A stretch of 30,034 nucleotides of DNA from Ophiothrix spiculata. Taxonomy: Eukaryota > Echinodermata > Ophiuroidea > Amphilepidida > Ophiotrichidae. Shown piece by piece: positions 10,915 through 22,312 of this stretch (its first letter is position 1; every line of letters starts with the position of its first letter). The notes under the pieces are model-generated. The model was not told the DNA's origin and did not search any database. It saw only the letters and a list, made by a program, of their open reading frames with translations. The stretch lies in the NCBI GenBank assembly GCA_000969725.1, contig JXSR01S002366.1; one strand, given 5' to 3'. The translations under genes and the position numbers were made by a program.

Positions 10915-12543
10915 AAAAATCCTGGGTGGACAGCATCTATTTATGATCCATGGTCATGTTATATAATTTGTGCAATTTTTTTCTAATGCTTTATTAATGT
11001 TATTTTCTTGTTGACAATGCCAAATAAAAAACAAACAAACAAACACGGTCTAATAACGCACAGCATGCTGATACCACAAGCACCTTGTTTGATTTCACGC
11101 CCGATTTCACGTTAAAGCAGCCAGGTATAGGACAGGCATACGGCTTTGGGCACACGGCAAGGAACAAAATTCCCAACAATATTTGAAACGGTTATGGCAA
11201 AAACGCTATATATATATATATTTCATGTTAAAACTGCACAAAAATTATAATCAGTCATTTTCAGATATCAAATCATGATGAAGATCTGAAAAACAAAACA
11301 AAACTAAACACTTTGTTTGTTCAGGATTTTTGATTCAAAATTTGTTTTCTAATTCATTCTAGAAACACCCAAAAATGCCATGTACCTTCCTACTCAAAAT
11401 CTCATGAGAAACCAGTACTCATTGACATTCGTAATAATTCCATTTTAAATGTACCAGTACCCACGGCTGTTTGATGCTCTCATTTATTAACTTTTTGACA
11501 AAAAGGCACTGTTACTAGAAATTCGGGTTATAAGGTCCGTATGCACAAAACTAGACTAGAGTTAGTCCCATGCTAAAGTAAAATTCAAGAAATTAACAAA
11601 CATGTTTTGTGAAACATTAATCAAAGTAAAATGCACTAAACGACTTTTTAAAGTAGCTTAGAGATCATTGAAATTCTCAATGCAAGTATAACATTACCAA
11701 GTCTTATGATAAGCTTTAATTAACTTGAACATACGTTATAGGACACTTTTTAAATGTCAGTGTATAATATCTAAATCTGAGTATACCCTTTTTGTATTAA
11801 TCAAAGGTTTAATACTAAGATTGAAAACAATGTTAAATGTCAATTATGATTATTTCTTTATATTTTGAAAGCCATTTTCATAGTTTTCCTAACGTCAATC
11901 TAAATGCTTCCTTTGTCACAACGAAAGTGGACAGTTTAATGGCAGTCGAATTTCAGAGAACCACAGCACAAAGGAAAGATATTTGTTTGAAAAAATATGA
12001 ATCACATTAGGAAGTGCTTGAGAATACCGTAATGATTCACACTCAGAGCAATTCTTCTTCTTCTTCTTCTTCTCCTTCTTCTTCTTATAAACATTAGATT
12101 AAGGTACGATGAATTAAGATCTACCTATGGTGTTGATTTCCCGTATTTGAGGATATCCCTTTGGCATACCGGAAACAGACCTCGGGTACAGCTGATTGTG
12201 TTTGTTTTCCCCTACCTGTTACAGGTGTCACAAGCATTTACAACAGACAAGACTTTTCGGGTAGGAGATAAAAGCTTTGATTAAAAAATAAATAGCTGGA
12301 TCTTTATCAGCCTTGGCTTGTTTACCTTCTTTTATTATTAGCTGAAAAATCACCAATTACATTTAGAGCTGAAACAGAAAAAAAGCTATTAAAAACAATA
12401 TTTTGTAGATTACCAATATTGATTTTTATTTTTTATATCAAGGTACTGGTGTTTTTTTACCTTCAAAATGCCAGGTTCAATAAATGAAATAGGCACCCAA
12501 TTTTCTCTCTTAAAAGCTTACACGTGAATATTTAGTCAGCTAA
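10915..12543. other. Unannotated AT-rich stretch
   Basis: No gene, RNA or repeat copy is seen apart from a short (CAAA)n at 11034-11046, a TA run near 11208-11220 and the TTC microsatellite at 12053-12086. Confidence 0.4.
12053..12086. repeat. (TTC)n microsatellite
   Basis: About eleven TTC units with one CTCC interruption. Confidence 0.95.
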
Positions 12544-13048
12544 TAGCATTCGTGGACGTGTTTGCTTTAGATTTGCAAGTCGTTGCATGTAGACATAGTT
12601 CACTTAGACAAACCATCTACCACCAAAGATATATAATACTGTTCACAAACGAAAGCATACCACAAGATATCGTGTGAAAAGGGGAAATCTGAAAAAAATA
12701 TTCTTCTCAATATACTGATGCCTTAGTTGGTTTCCTAATAACTAAATATCTAAGACCATATACAAATATATTTTTGACAATAATACAAACGATATTATCA
12801 TTTGCAAGAAATAGTGTTATTCACTCTATCAACAAGTACAATTTGTTAATATATGAAAAGGCAGCAGCTAATTTCATACAATTTGTAAGTACGCTTTGTT
12901 TATCCAAGTAGTGTTCAGGTAGTGCTTTAGTGCGATAACCATGATAAGTGTGTCACGCTGAACGTTACCCAAACACTTCGGTACCAACAGCACTCTTGCG
13001 CATACAATAAATGATAAATGAGCTTGATATTCTCGTTTCATTGGAATC

Positions 13049-13307
13049 GAAAGAAAGAACTATTTAGGCTAATCGCCAAGGATAACCCAAGAAAGCCTAA
13101 AATGAAGCTTATTTCCATCGGGGTCCAAGATCTTTCTTTAATTAAATCAGTTTTGAATGCAGGAGGAAGACCGGAGTACCCGGAGAAGAACCTGCGGAAG
13201 CGAGTATGGACTGAAAACCAAATGCACATACAGCGCCGGGACCGGGAATCGAACCCGGGACTCAGTGGTGCAAAGCGAGGAAATTACAGCTACGCTAACC
13301 CGCTTCC
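13049..13307 (-). mobile_element. tRNA-derived SINE (minus strand)
   Basis: Read on the minus strand, the head is GGGAAGCGGGTTAGCGTAGC, with an A box (GGTTAGCGTAGCTGT, complement of 13286-13300) and an excellent B box (GGGTTCGATTCC, complement of 13245-13256). Such boxes form an internal RNA polymerase III promoter. The body contains CTCCGGGTACTCCGGTCTTC, which resembles conserved central domains known from several animal SINE families. The 3' part ends near GTTCTTTCTTTC. The duplicated segment at about 17650-17665 reads straight from GTTGGAA into CAATCATGCA, so it is an empty site. The 104-residue open frame across this region is only the antisense of the SINE. Confidence 0.8.
13245..13300 (-). 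promoter_or_regulatory. Internal Pol III promoter (A and B boxes) of the SINE
   Basis: The A-box-like element is at 13286-13300 and the B box (GGTTCGATTCC on the minus strand) at 13245-13256. The spacing of about 30 bp is typical of tRNA genes. Recognised by TFIIIC in known SINEs; whether this copy is transcribed cannot be told. Confidence 0.7.
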
Positions 13308-13507
13308 CCAATCATACACTTTAAAGCAATAAACCAGAGAAGCCCCTTTTATTCGTTTTTTTTAAGTATCTAAACATAGTAAAATCGTAAGTATGCACTG
13401 CAGGATTAAGATTTCATGATTGTCTTACTATCTATAATATGATCAGGATCAGAAACCAAATCAATACAACAAAAGCAGCCATCTTTGCACGTTTAGCATG
13501 CGTATAG

Positions 13508-13514
13508 CCCTTAG
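13508..13514. repeat. 7-bp target-site duplication, left copy
   Basis: CCCTTAG directly precedes the left terminal inverted repeat; the same heptamer follows the right one at 16271-16277. Extending by one base on either side breaks the match. Confidence 0.8.
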
Positions 13515-13671
13515 TAGGGTTGGGCAAATCTGGACTTTTTTCTGAAAAATTATTTTAAACAAGTTGTTTCTATGGCCAAATATGCTGTTAAATCCAAAAA
13601 TGACAACTATATTTACATGCGATGATGTCTGACGTCGCTAAATTACAAAAATTCAAAATGGCCGCCAAAAT
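13515..13671. repeat. Left terminal inverted repeat of the transposon
   Basis: The first 16 bp are identical to the right end; then there is a diverged stretch of ~20 bp; then long conserved blocks, including TGACGTCGCTAAATT and AAAATGGCCGCCAAAAT. Subterminal conserved blocks often bind transposase; this is inference. Confidence 0.9.
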
Positions 13672-14037
13672 CACTAATATTTGCGTAATTATCTATTTTT
13701 TTTATATTTTCATCATGGAATTAGGGCTTTGAATATGTCCATATAGGGGTTTTGGGGGTCAAAAATTACCAATTTTGACCATTTCAAGGTGATCAAACAC
13801 ACCTAATTCATCTTGTGGGTCTTTATTGTTCATTTTTATACATGTCCACAACAAAAATCAGGAAAATATTAGGTGGTATCATGGTTGGTTCATAGTTAAA
13901 TTAAAAAAATGTTATATTTAAATGTAAATTCGATCTTCTGTATGTATTAAGTCTTTAGGAAGTAGCCAAAATGTAATTATCCCAATTTCAAGTTGCCCCA
14001 ATTACTGACATTTTAACATAAATAAGAAAAGAAGTGA

Positions 14038-15789
14038 GGAACCTCGAGTTTGTGTTTCCAAGTCGTCGTACCGTACAGGTACCTAGAAGATGCATCATAC
14101 ATGAACTTGTTGATGGTGGCAGAACAACTTATCAACACGGGGGGAAATGTTGTAGCAGTTGGACTTGATGATACAACAAAAGCCGCAGGTCATAAGTTAT
14201 ATGATGTCAAGACAGACCATATCACAATTAAAGGTCCTAATGCAACTCGCAAAACAATGACAACTGGATACACAGAGAACATAAGTCATGGTGGAGCAGA
14301 TGGTGCGGCAGCTTACGAGTTGAAGTTGAAATGCCTGGCAGTATTGGCTGATTGTGACGTAGAGGATATTAAAACTTCTATAGACTTCTGGATGACTGAC
14401 CGGGCTGGAGATTGTGCATCACTCCTAGAGAATCTTGGCGTTACTGAAGATAAGATTCTAAAGTGCACAGCTCATGTCATACTAGGAGCTGACCATGCTG
14501 AGGACAAAGTCTTCAAAAATGCTGAGCAAAAGATAGGAGTGCAGAAATTGCTGAATGTTACTGCAGGAGAGAAAGCTTTCACATCCCCGGGATCTAGTAT
14601 TCACACTTTGGCCCTCATTGCAATTTCTAAATTATTCTCTCCCAGTCATGCTGCCCACTCTGTTTCCCTCTTCAATGAGTATACCTCCTGGATAGAATCT
14701 CAAGGCATTGGTCATACAGGATTTAAAGGATTCACATCCAACAGATTTGGCAGGATTGCTGAGATTGCCAAAGAATTATTGTGCCGTCAGAAGTCTATTA
14801 GTAGACTTCTTCGATGCTGTAGTTGACATCGATTCAAACAAGTTGGTTCTTGCAGTGTCCACGTACATACAAAATAATTGGTTTGTATGCTGTGCAAAGA
14901 TTTATTCACAACTTGGTGACCTGTTTATATTCCCATTGATGGATCTTCTCGGAATCGATGGTAGAGGAACTGATACAGACAAAAACAATCGGACCTGGGC
15001 AGGGATACGTTATTTCTTTGAGCAGAAGTTACCTGAGCTAAAGCAGGCAAGAGATGATGCATTTAGTGCCAATGATGGACAGAATAAGCTATTTGCAGCT
15101 GTACTTGATGAAGTAATAGAAGCACTGGAGAGACAGCTTTCTGAAATGGCCTTCTTTCACATCAGCGATGAAGCAGGTCCTGGCACCTGGAACATGCCCC
15201 TCTGACCAACTTGGACTGTGAGTCAGAATTTGCTAAGTTAGACGTTCGTATTACGGCTAGTGGGGGATCAACATTAGTTCAAACTCACTCACGTAAAAAC
15301 GTCATCTCAACAAACCGCCTGCTTGAAGATCCTTCATTTACAAAGCTTAGTAATGTGGAAAAGACCAAACATTGGAAGTGGGCGAGGTCGTCTGAAAATG
15401 TAACCTCTGTCAAAGCAATAGAAGCTAACTATTTACACACTGTTAAAATGTCAAAACGACTAACGTTCATTAGAAAGGAAGAATTAAAAAAGAAGAAAAC
15501 AGCAAGAACATTGAAACTTCTTGATTTGTGTAAGAAGCACCAGGGATCAGTGACAGCTGATTCAGTTGACCTGTTAGAGCAATTGACTGAAAAGGAACTA
15601 ATAAATGAAGTTTGCTACCTTAGAGCTACAATAGCTCCTGATATCAGGCAGATGCGTAGAGTCAGAGTTGATGGCGAGTTTAGAATGATTAAATTTGATA
15701 GCACTGAACTCAAACAATCAATACAAAATGCCGTCAAGCCCGAGTCAAACTTGACTAACGACATGTGTGTCTATGCAATCTATGCATAG
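14038..15789 (+). pseudogene. Broken transposase-like gene of the 13515-16270 element
   Basis: Read from an open frame starting at 14038, about 580 residues are encoded in three overlapping pieces. Frame 1 runs to about 14800, a one-base insertion near 14797-14801 shifts to frame 2, and an AT-type two-base insertion near 15194-15198 returns it to frame 1, ending at the TAG of 15787-15789. The pieces join into one coherent sequence. Features seen: VPYRYLEDASYMNLL near the start; GLDDTTKAAGHKLYDVKTDH (from 14161), with a D-D pair; FWMTDRAGDC with D at 14398; KCTAHVILGADH (from 14461); PLTNLDCESEFAKLD after the second shift; and a lysine-rich, coiled-coil-like stretch (RKEELKKKKTARTL, near 15470-15515). 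Acidic residues spaced this way in beta-like contexts suggest an RNase H-fold DDE transposase. No ATG lies in frame upstream of the first motif, so the N-terminus is missing or lies in an upstream exon. I recall similar unnamed proteins in invertebrate genomes but cannot name the family. Confidence 0.8.
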
Positions 15790-16124
15790 ATACACAAGGA
15801 TAGATGAGTACTTGAACTTTCCAGGCTAAAGGTATGCTTACCTGGTATAATTGTTCATGTTATAGGAGTCTAGTTTATTTTTTTAAATCTTCAAGTTGTG
15901 TTTTAAAACATGGTTTAAATGGTTGAAAGGATAGCAAAAACGTCATATTTTAGCAAAGAATCAAAGGATCAAAATATACACTTAACTCATTCTAGGTACA
16001 ATTTATCAGTTTATAAAGGTCAGAATTGGATTCCTTGACCCAAAAAACCCATAAGTAGACATATTAAAAGTGGTATTTATCTAAAAAGTGTGTGATGAGT
16101 CGACAAAAGTCGACAAAATGCGTC

Positions 16125-16270
16125 ATTTTGGCGGCCATTTTGAATTTTTGCAATTTAGCGACGTCAGACGTCATCGTATGCAAAAATAAATGTCATTTTC
16201 GGGTTATTCATCAAATTTGGCCATAGAAACAACTAGTTTTGAAAATGTTATGGTGATTTGCCCAACCCTA
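16125..16270. repeat. Right terminal inverted repeat of the transposon
   Basis: Reverse-complement partner of 13515-13671. It contains GGCGGCCATTTTGAATTTTT, AATTTAGCGACGTCAGACGT and GATTTGCCCAACCCTA at the very end. Confidence 0.9.
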
Positions 16271-16277
16271 CCCTTAG
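16271..16277. repeat. 7-bp target-site duplication, right copy
   Basis: CCCTTAG, identical to 13508-13514. Confidence 0.8.
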
Positions 16278-17119
16278 TGTTTAGGCCTCCTTACTTAGTA
16301 TTGACTTAAACATGTTAGAAGCAGTTACGAAATTGGTTTTTTCTAAGTTAATATGTTGAGGGTTATCTCTTTGTTTTACATATTTCACAACAGCAGTACC
16401 GGATTAGTTAGATCCATTTCTAGGTTTAGGAATAAAAACATAAATGTGAAAAACAAAGTTTGATAAAAGCATCTAGGTGGACCAATACCTCAAGATGATG
16501 GTAGTAGTATTACAATCCCGGATCACTTCATTGACTTGGGGTTGAGTCCACGTTTGCTGTTAACAAACAGGGAAAAAGTAGTTCGAGTCTATTGAGTTAT
16601 TTTGATGTTGATTAAAATACATATTTGACCATCGTGACCCCATATATGACCCCATATATTGTTCCAATGCTTTAACTTTGTAGAGGAAGTCAAGGCCAAG
16701 GGGACTCATCAGCCCAAATGTAAGGAAAATAGCTATTGATGTACTGGAGTTGAAACTTTTTTCAGCGAAAAACGTGTTGTTACCTCCAGTAACACTACGT
16801 AACCTGAGACTATTATACCTTGGTTTAATTGTCTAAGGACGTAACTCTAGCTAAATTACCTGATATGTTGGGGTGGGTGTAAACGTTTGGTCATAATCGG
16901 TAAAGAACTGCCAGAGTTATACGCGTTAGTGTAATGTAAAGTACGAAAAAGTAAATCAAGTGGCTACTGGTTAACACGTACCTGGATGAAGAAGTAACGG
17001 ACGTTCCAGTTTTTTATTACCCAACAAAATGTTTTTATTGTGCAATAAAAAGAAGATGAACCCGATATCCTACAATGTACCTCAAATGTCGTATTCCATT
17101 TAGTGAAAAATAGTAGGCT
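16278..17119. other. Unannotated stretch downstream of the transposon
   Basis: No gene is seen. A perfect 12-bp tandem, GACCCCATATAT twice, is at 16636-16659. Confidence 0.4.
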
Positions 17120-17690
17120 TATAGCAATCTAAGACGTGTTTACTTTGTATTTCCAAGTCTTTGCACATAGAAAAAGTTGTATTTAAACCATCAACCACCT
17201 GTTTACAAAGTTAATACTATAAGATGAATGTGCGAAAGCATATGATATGGTGTGAAAATGGGAAATCTTAAAAAAATCAATCTCTTTAAGAGTAATGTGC
17301 GAAAGCATATACGATATCGTGTGAAAATGGAAAATATGGTAAAATAATCAATTTCGACACCTGATGACTCAAAGTTTAATCTTGTATATCAGAGCATCTC
17401 AAAAAATCCTTTTTACAATAAAACAAAAGACGATATCTTTTTTAAAAGTGTTTTTTACTCTTTCAAACTTTAAAGTTTGTGAATATACTTTTAAAAACAG
17501 CCGATTACTAAAGAAAATACGTTCAATTCACTTTGTTTATTCAGGCACTTCTCTAATACGATAAGTGTGTCACGCTGACAGTTACCCAAACACATCGGTA
17601 CTCACGGCACTCATCCTCATACAACATGTATAATGAATCAGCTTTATATGTTTGTTGGAACAATCATGCATCTAAAAGCAGTTACTCTTA
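17120..17690. repeat. Segmental duplication S, copy 2 (SINE-free)
   Basis: Partner of 12544-13335. It has an extra local duplication: GTGCGAAAGCATATGATATG then GTGTGAAAATGGGA at 17230-17264, and GTGCGAAAGCATATACGATA then TCGTGTGAAAATGG at 17298-17331. The block GATAAGTGTGTCACGCTGAC (17560-17579) is followed by AGTTACCCAAACACATCGGT, and the site equivalent to the SINE insertion is intact near 17655. Confidence 0.75.
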
Positions 17691-20600
17691 GACGCCTCTA
17701 CATTACACGTCAGAAATCCCTACCCATGATTTCTGCAAGCCTGCAGATGAATTAAATTAACGTTTTTCTGATAATTATGGCACACCAGCCAAGTCTCATC
17801 GATTTCAGTCAGAATGTACTGAGTTCACTTACAAGCGATAACGGTTTGCAAAGAATGGTCGATTTAAAACAAATACCCCTGAGTTCAGTTACCAAATTGC
17901 TGAATTACATGCAGAGAGTGGTCATAAGTGCCGGACCATTGATTACTGTTATACGGTATCGAACGGGTCAATACTACAATGTGCCGTGACGTTGAAATTT
18001 AATAGGGTCTACGAAAAGCTTTTTTATCACTAGGCGGAGTCGACCCTCTTTTTTATGTAGTTCGCCTTTAAGAATGCCAAAATTAAACGGGCGCCTAGAC
18101 GTTTTGGGATTTAAGCAGGGTCAACTGACATTGAAAGGACTACTGTCAAAGGTCTCCTAAAGTTTTAATTTTCTTTTGAAATTAGCACCGGTCCGGTAGG
18201 CCAAATTAACTACTTTAGCCAAAAAATTGAGTAACGTCTATTAGTGAGACAACACAACTTACAATTTAATAAGTTTCGCCCATGTCGTGAATTTCGGGTT
18301 CATCGCAAATTAGACTGCTTGCGATGTGTTTTGGTTTTCGAAGATGAGCAGTCCGGACCAACTTCCCAATATGGCATCCTTGTCTATTTAGGCAATAGTA
18401 CTTAGGCAATCTATCTAAGCTCTGTGTTGGACTTTTTAAAAACAGGCCAATTTTTGAGCTTAGCATCTATAAGTACGGCATATAAAAACTACGACATATT
18501 TCAAATGTTATCGATTTAAATAATGCATGTTAATATTATTGAAATACGGTAACATTGTTTGTTCGTGTAAATCAAAATATCATCAGTAATGCATTATATC
18601 TTGTAGGTTAATAATCACACTCTATAACTTGCTTATCATGAGAAAAGGAACTGAATCATAATCGGAGGAACGCAAAAGGAAATAATATTAAATTCACTAT
18701 ATTTATCTTTGAGCAATAAAACAACAGCCACTTTGTTGACATCTTTTATGTTTGCAAAAAGACTTAGCGCATGCAACAGAAGTAGCTGCTTCATTACTAG
18801 ATTAAAGAATTTTTGCATAATGCGAACATGAATACAAAGTAAAGTAGTGAAAACAACTCACTACTCCCTTGCGAAAAAAAAACTCGATGGTTTTTGTATT
18901 CAATTTACGTGAACTTATTAATATTAAGAAGCCACAGATATTTTAAATCATCTGCGTGGAACAAAATAATATGTTTTATATCATTCTTTGATAGTAACAA
19001 ATTAGGTCCACGTTCGTTAGTTGGATTGAATGTCATTAGCTAGCATCCAATATCACTTGTGGCACGTATTTTAGTATAAAGCTCAAAAGTTCATTGAAGC
19101 AAGTTTCTTTTCAGAAATATGAACATACCTTTAGGCAGTAGATTGGCTATTAATATTTCGGATGTATTACAGGAGTTGATCAATTAAGATTGTCCATACA
19201 TGAAAAATAAAACGATATTCGGGTTTCAAGGCAATCTACTTCTAACAATGAGGCATTAACTAAATGCAAAATGATTTAGTAATAAGATGTAAAATGCGAA
19301 AGGGATTTGATCATTTTATGAGTTATATCTAACAAAGCAATATTTTGACGTTAACAGCAATGCCTGGTACAATGAAAACTAGTAAAAAATGATGATTGCT
19401 ATTGTTTTTGGGAAAAAAAATATTCCAAGGACTTGATCGTACAAGTGCTTTCAGATCTTTTAATCTATATTTAGCATCCATCTCTTTTATACAGTATATC
19501 CCTGAAAGGTCGCTGCTATTGAATTTTGAAGTATATAAATTAACTGTTTTGTTTAATTCGATGTTATCATCCTTTAATTTGTATACCTATCAAACGAAAC
19601 AAAAGGACAAATTAAATACGTCATTTTTCTGTGAAAATTTTTAAGCCAACTCATCCATATAAAATTTTGCGGATAATTTAAAGATATTCATCCCAGTTTT
19701 TCTCCCTTCATTCCTTCACCCTAACAATTGTACATGACCAAGTTATGTTTATATCGGGTTACAACAAAAATGTATTTCAATTTGGTAAGTCCTTTAGAAT
19801 ATAACTCTATAAAGTTTATTTTATGATTGCAAAAATGATAACATAAAAATAGCGTCACAAGGTGCTTTCGGGAAAAAAAATAGGATTTATGACAAAATGG
19901 CCATCTTTTAAGATTTTGTTATAAAATTTCGGAATTTTATCGGGGTTTTTGCTAATAAATAACAAATTAAGTTTGAAACGAAACATATAAAATCATAACA
20001 AATCGTTTTAAACACCAAGGATATTTATTTGCATTACACGATGTCATCACATTTTATTTTTTAAATGAAGAAAGACAACTATTTTTTCCCAAGCATTTTC
20101 CCCATTGATTGATTTATTAAAACCATATCTAAACAGAGCTGTCCTTCAGAAATTCAAAAAAATCTGCTATTAAATAAGCCCAGTTTTAAAATACTTACAA
20201 GTTAAAACATATGTTATAGAAATGTACAGCAACAATCAATATTAACAGATTAAAACAAGTCTTAAAATAATCATTGTATGAATATTTTAGGAAAACTTGA
20301 AACTTATTATAAAAACAAGTATTTTTGAAACGACTGCAGGTATTAGTCATGGTTTTCCCACATGTACTTTTAACAATAATAACAATATCAATCCTATAAA
20401 TGTTAATTAAAAACTTTGCAGTTGAGCCTCAATAATGGAATGTTCTTTTGCCTGTTTCTGCTCTACCTTTATCAAGTAATATATTTAATTATTTTAAGTT
20501 GACCTTTATTAACATGTATGATGACTATGCACATAAAGAAAAACATATTTTAAGTCAAATGGGGTACCATCTGTAAGACAATTATGTACCAAAAAGATGA

Positions 20601-20977
20601 AGTTAATCAGAGATCAGTCATTTATATTTCTATAATAGCAATAAGGTGTTTTCTGTCTCCGAAAACTATGGTTGAATAGATTTCTCATAGGGTGCTTCTT
20701 TATCCTCGAGGGGTCATAAAAATAAACGGGTGTGATTCTCAAATAAACTCTTCAATTCTCAAAATCAACACTTTTTCATCTAGCAAAATATCTTTATTAA
20801 AGCTAATGTGTTGTTTTAAATCATTTAACAATTCTAATGAATAATAATTAATTTACAATAAACAAGCATAATATAAATTCGAAATTTAAAACAATGAACA
20901 CTCTCTTTTGATCAGCAAGTAAGGATCACACAAAAATGACACGTTTGTAAATCAGCATTCGCATCAGTGATTAATTA
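17691..20977. other. Long unannotated AT-rich stretch
   Basis: No feature is supported. Open frames of 60-82 residues (for example 17777-17989 plus, 18266-18466 minus, 19396-19644 plus) lack domain signatures, good start contexts or conserved-looking composition. The 70-residue frame at 17777 has a more protein-like composition than the rest but there is nothing further to support it. Confidence 0.4.
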
Positions 20978-21330
20978 TTAAAGTTTAAATTAATGAAAAG
21001 AGACACAAAATAATGTCATCATTCGTATCGATCTTATTCATGTTGCAAGAGAAGTAAAATGTCAGGCAGTCCCTGCTGACTCATCAGATCTTAACTAAAG
21101 GTACATTAAGTCTCAAGGCATACGAAATAATCTAGGTTGAAAGATTGCGAAAGAAATGAAAGAATCAACAATAATCTTGATGCAAGGGTCAACATGGCAA
21201 GCAGACATTATAATCCTAAAGTACGTCTTTGGCGCATTTCTTTTCCTGTATAATTCCAATGTTTGATAGGATATAGATGAGTGTCAGGTAAATTCAAATA
21301 GTGTATTTCAGCGGAGATAATTTCAGTATA
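20978..21330 (+). repeat. Repeat family R, copy C
   Basis: Starts ATGAAAAGAGACACAAAATA as copy D does. It continues through TCTTATTCATGTTGCAAGAG, the uninterrupted site where copies A and E carry the hAT-like MITE or its end. It then has the core AAGTAAAATGTCAGGCAGTC, ATCTAGGTTGAAAGATTGCG and AACAATAATCTTGATGCAAG. Its tail (TTTTCCTGTATAATTCCAAT, GTGTCAGGTAAATTCAAATA) matches copy E and not A or D, so the family has at least two tail types. Confidence 0.8.
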
Positions 21331-22097
21331 CTATGGAGGTAGATTTCTGTTTTATTCTGTGTTACAATTTTGGGTTTTATACCTTAAGATTATTATTATC
21401 AAGTCAATAATATTAATCAATAACCTGCGTTAGAGCGCGAACCAATCTAATACGATTATTTTTTACTTTTTACGCAAACAACTGCGCGGTCATTATCATG
21501 TAACAATAACTTCTTATAATGGCCCGCGTATGTGATGTTATTAGTACTTTTATAAAGGTGATACATGATTTTGATGTGACCAAGACCTCATCTATTTTCT
21601 AGCTAAATAAAACGAAGATTACAACATAAATGTATGCTGGAAATTTCACTTGATTCCGATCATTTGTTTCAAGTTACAAGCTTTCCAGCATTATTTTAAA
21701 GAACAAGCTACTATGTTTGTAATTTCTGTCTTGGCCCCGACAATAATTAGAAAATGACACATTTTTTTCACTTTTCTCAAAAATGCAAGCTCATTTGAAA
21801 GAATGGTTTGGGAATTACAAAACATACCAGTCAAGGATGCTTATTAGCTAAAAAACCTGATTTTCATGGGCATGAAAAGTGGATCATGAATTGCCCATTT
21901 AATGCGTTTTCTCATAACACGCCCATCATACGCACGTATGCAACCCACACACGCACGTTTATCATTTTACGCGATGATCGTCATACCTGGACTGATTTAT
22001 AGGGATAAAAAGGCTTTTGCGTAAGAAATGAGTGTAATAAAGAATTTCTTCATAAAATTATACATTAATGGCGTTAAAATGTAAAAAGGGTGGTTAT
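21331..22097. other. Unannotated stretch
   Basis: No gene or repeat is seen. The 64-residue open frame at 21808-22002 has no recognisable domain. Confidence 0.4.
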
Positions 22098-22287
22098 TAA
22101 TGACAATAATAACTTTGCACATCTACATTATTGTTCGATCATTGCGTGAATTCGTCGGTGATTGATTTGGACCCTTTTTTTTTCTCCGGGAGCTGCGCGT
22201 ATTCACAAAAATACTTCGGTCCAAACAATCACCTCAGAATTTACACAATGACCTCAAAAAGATGGTGCACATTTATTATTGTCTAAT
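22098..22287. mobile_element. Small MITE with TAAT flanks (element 22102-22283)
   Basis: The inverted ends GACAATAATAA (22102-22112) and TTATTATTGTC (22273-22283) are flanked by TAAT at 22098-22101 and 22284-22287. The arms pair imperfectly for about 70 bp, including TCATTGCGTGAATTCGTCGG with its counterpart CTCAGAATTTACACAATGA, and GATTGATTTGGACC with GGTCCAAACAATC. There is no coding capacity in 182 bp. The superfamily is not identified; a TAAT or TA duplication is possible. Confidence 0.7.
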
Positions 22288-22312
22288 TTGTGTTAGTTGT
22301 ATTGCGTAACAA

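Larger units (their letters stand above)
12544..13335. repeat. Segmental duplication S, copy 1 (carries a SINE)
   Basis: Pairs with 17120-17690. Shared blocks in order are: GACGTGTTTGCTTT versus GACGTGTTTACTTT; CGAAAGCATA followed by GATATCGTGTGAAAAGGGGA; ATAAGTGTGTCACGCTGA; GTTACCCAAACAC; and, on the far side of the SINE, CCAATCATACACTTTAAAGC versus ACAATCATGCATCTAAAAGC. The copies are old and gapped. The SINE at 13049-13307 is missing from copy 2. Confidence 0.75.
13515..16270 (+). mobile_element. DDE-type DNA transposon, 2756 bp, 7-bp TSD
   Basis: Both ends carry TAGGGTTGGGCAAATC as an inverted repeat (13515-13530 and 16255-16270). Imperfect pairing extends over ~150 bp: 13515-13671 with 16125-16270, sharing AGTTGTTTCTATGGCCAAAT, GTCTGACGTCGCTAAATT and TTCAAAATGGCCGCCAAAAT. 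CCCTTAG flanks both sides. Between the ends lies one degenerate transposase frame (14038-15789). The 7-bp duplication does not match hAT or P (8 bp), Mutator (9-10 bp), piggyBac or Kolobok (TTAA), or mariner (TA); I cannot assign a superfamily with confidence. The coding frame is broken, so the copy is not autonomous. Confidence 0.9.

Noticed and set aside
13018-13332. 104-residue open frame with an RDRESNPGL segment
   Set aside because: The peptide is the antisense translation of the tRNA-like B box of the SINE on the minus strand; a familiar artefact, not a gene.
12544-17690. LTR retrotransposon with direct terminal repeats
   Set aside because: The paired segments are very diverged, no gag/pol motifs or primer-binding site are seen, and the interior is occupied by a TIR transposon; kept only as a question.
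17777-17989. 70-residue frame with fairly protein-like composition
   Set aside because: No domain, no paralogue in the window and no clear splice signals; cannot be told from chance. An expression or homology search would be needed to revive it.
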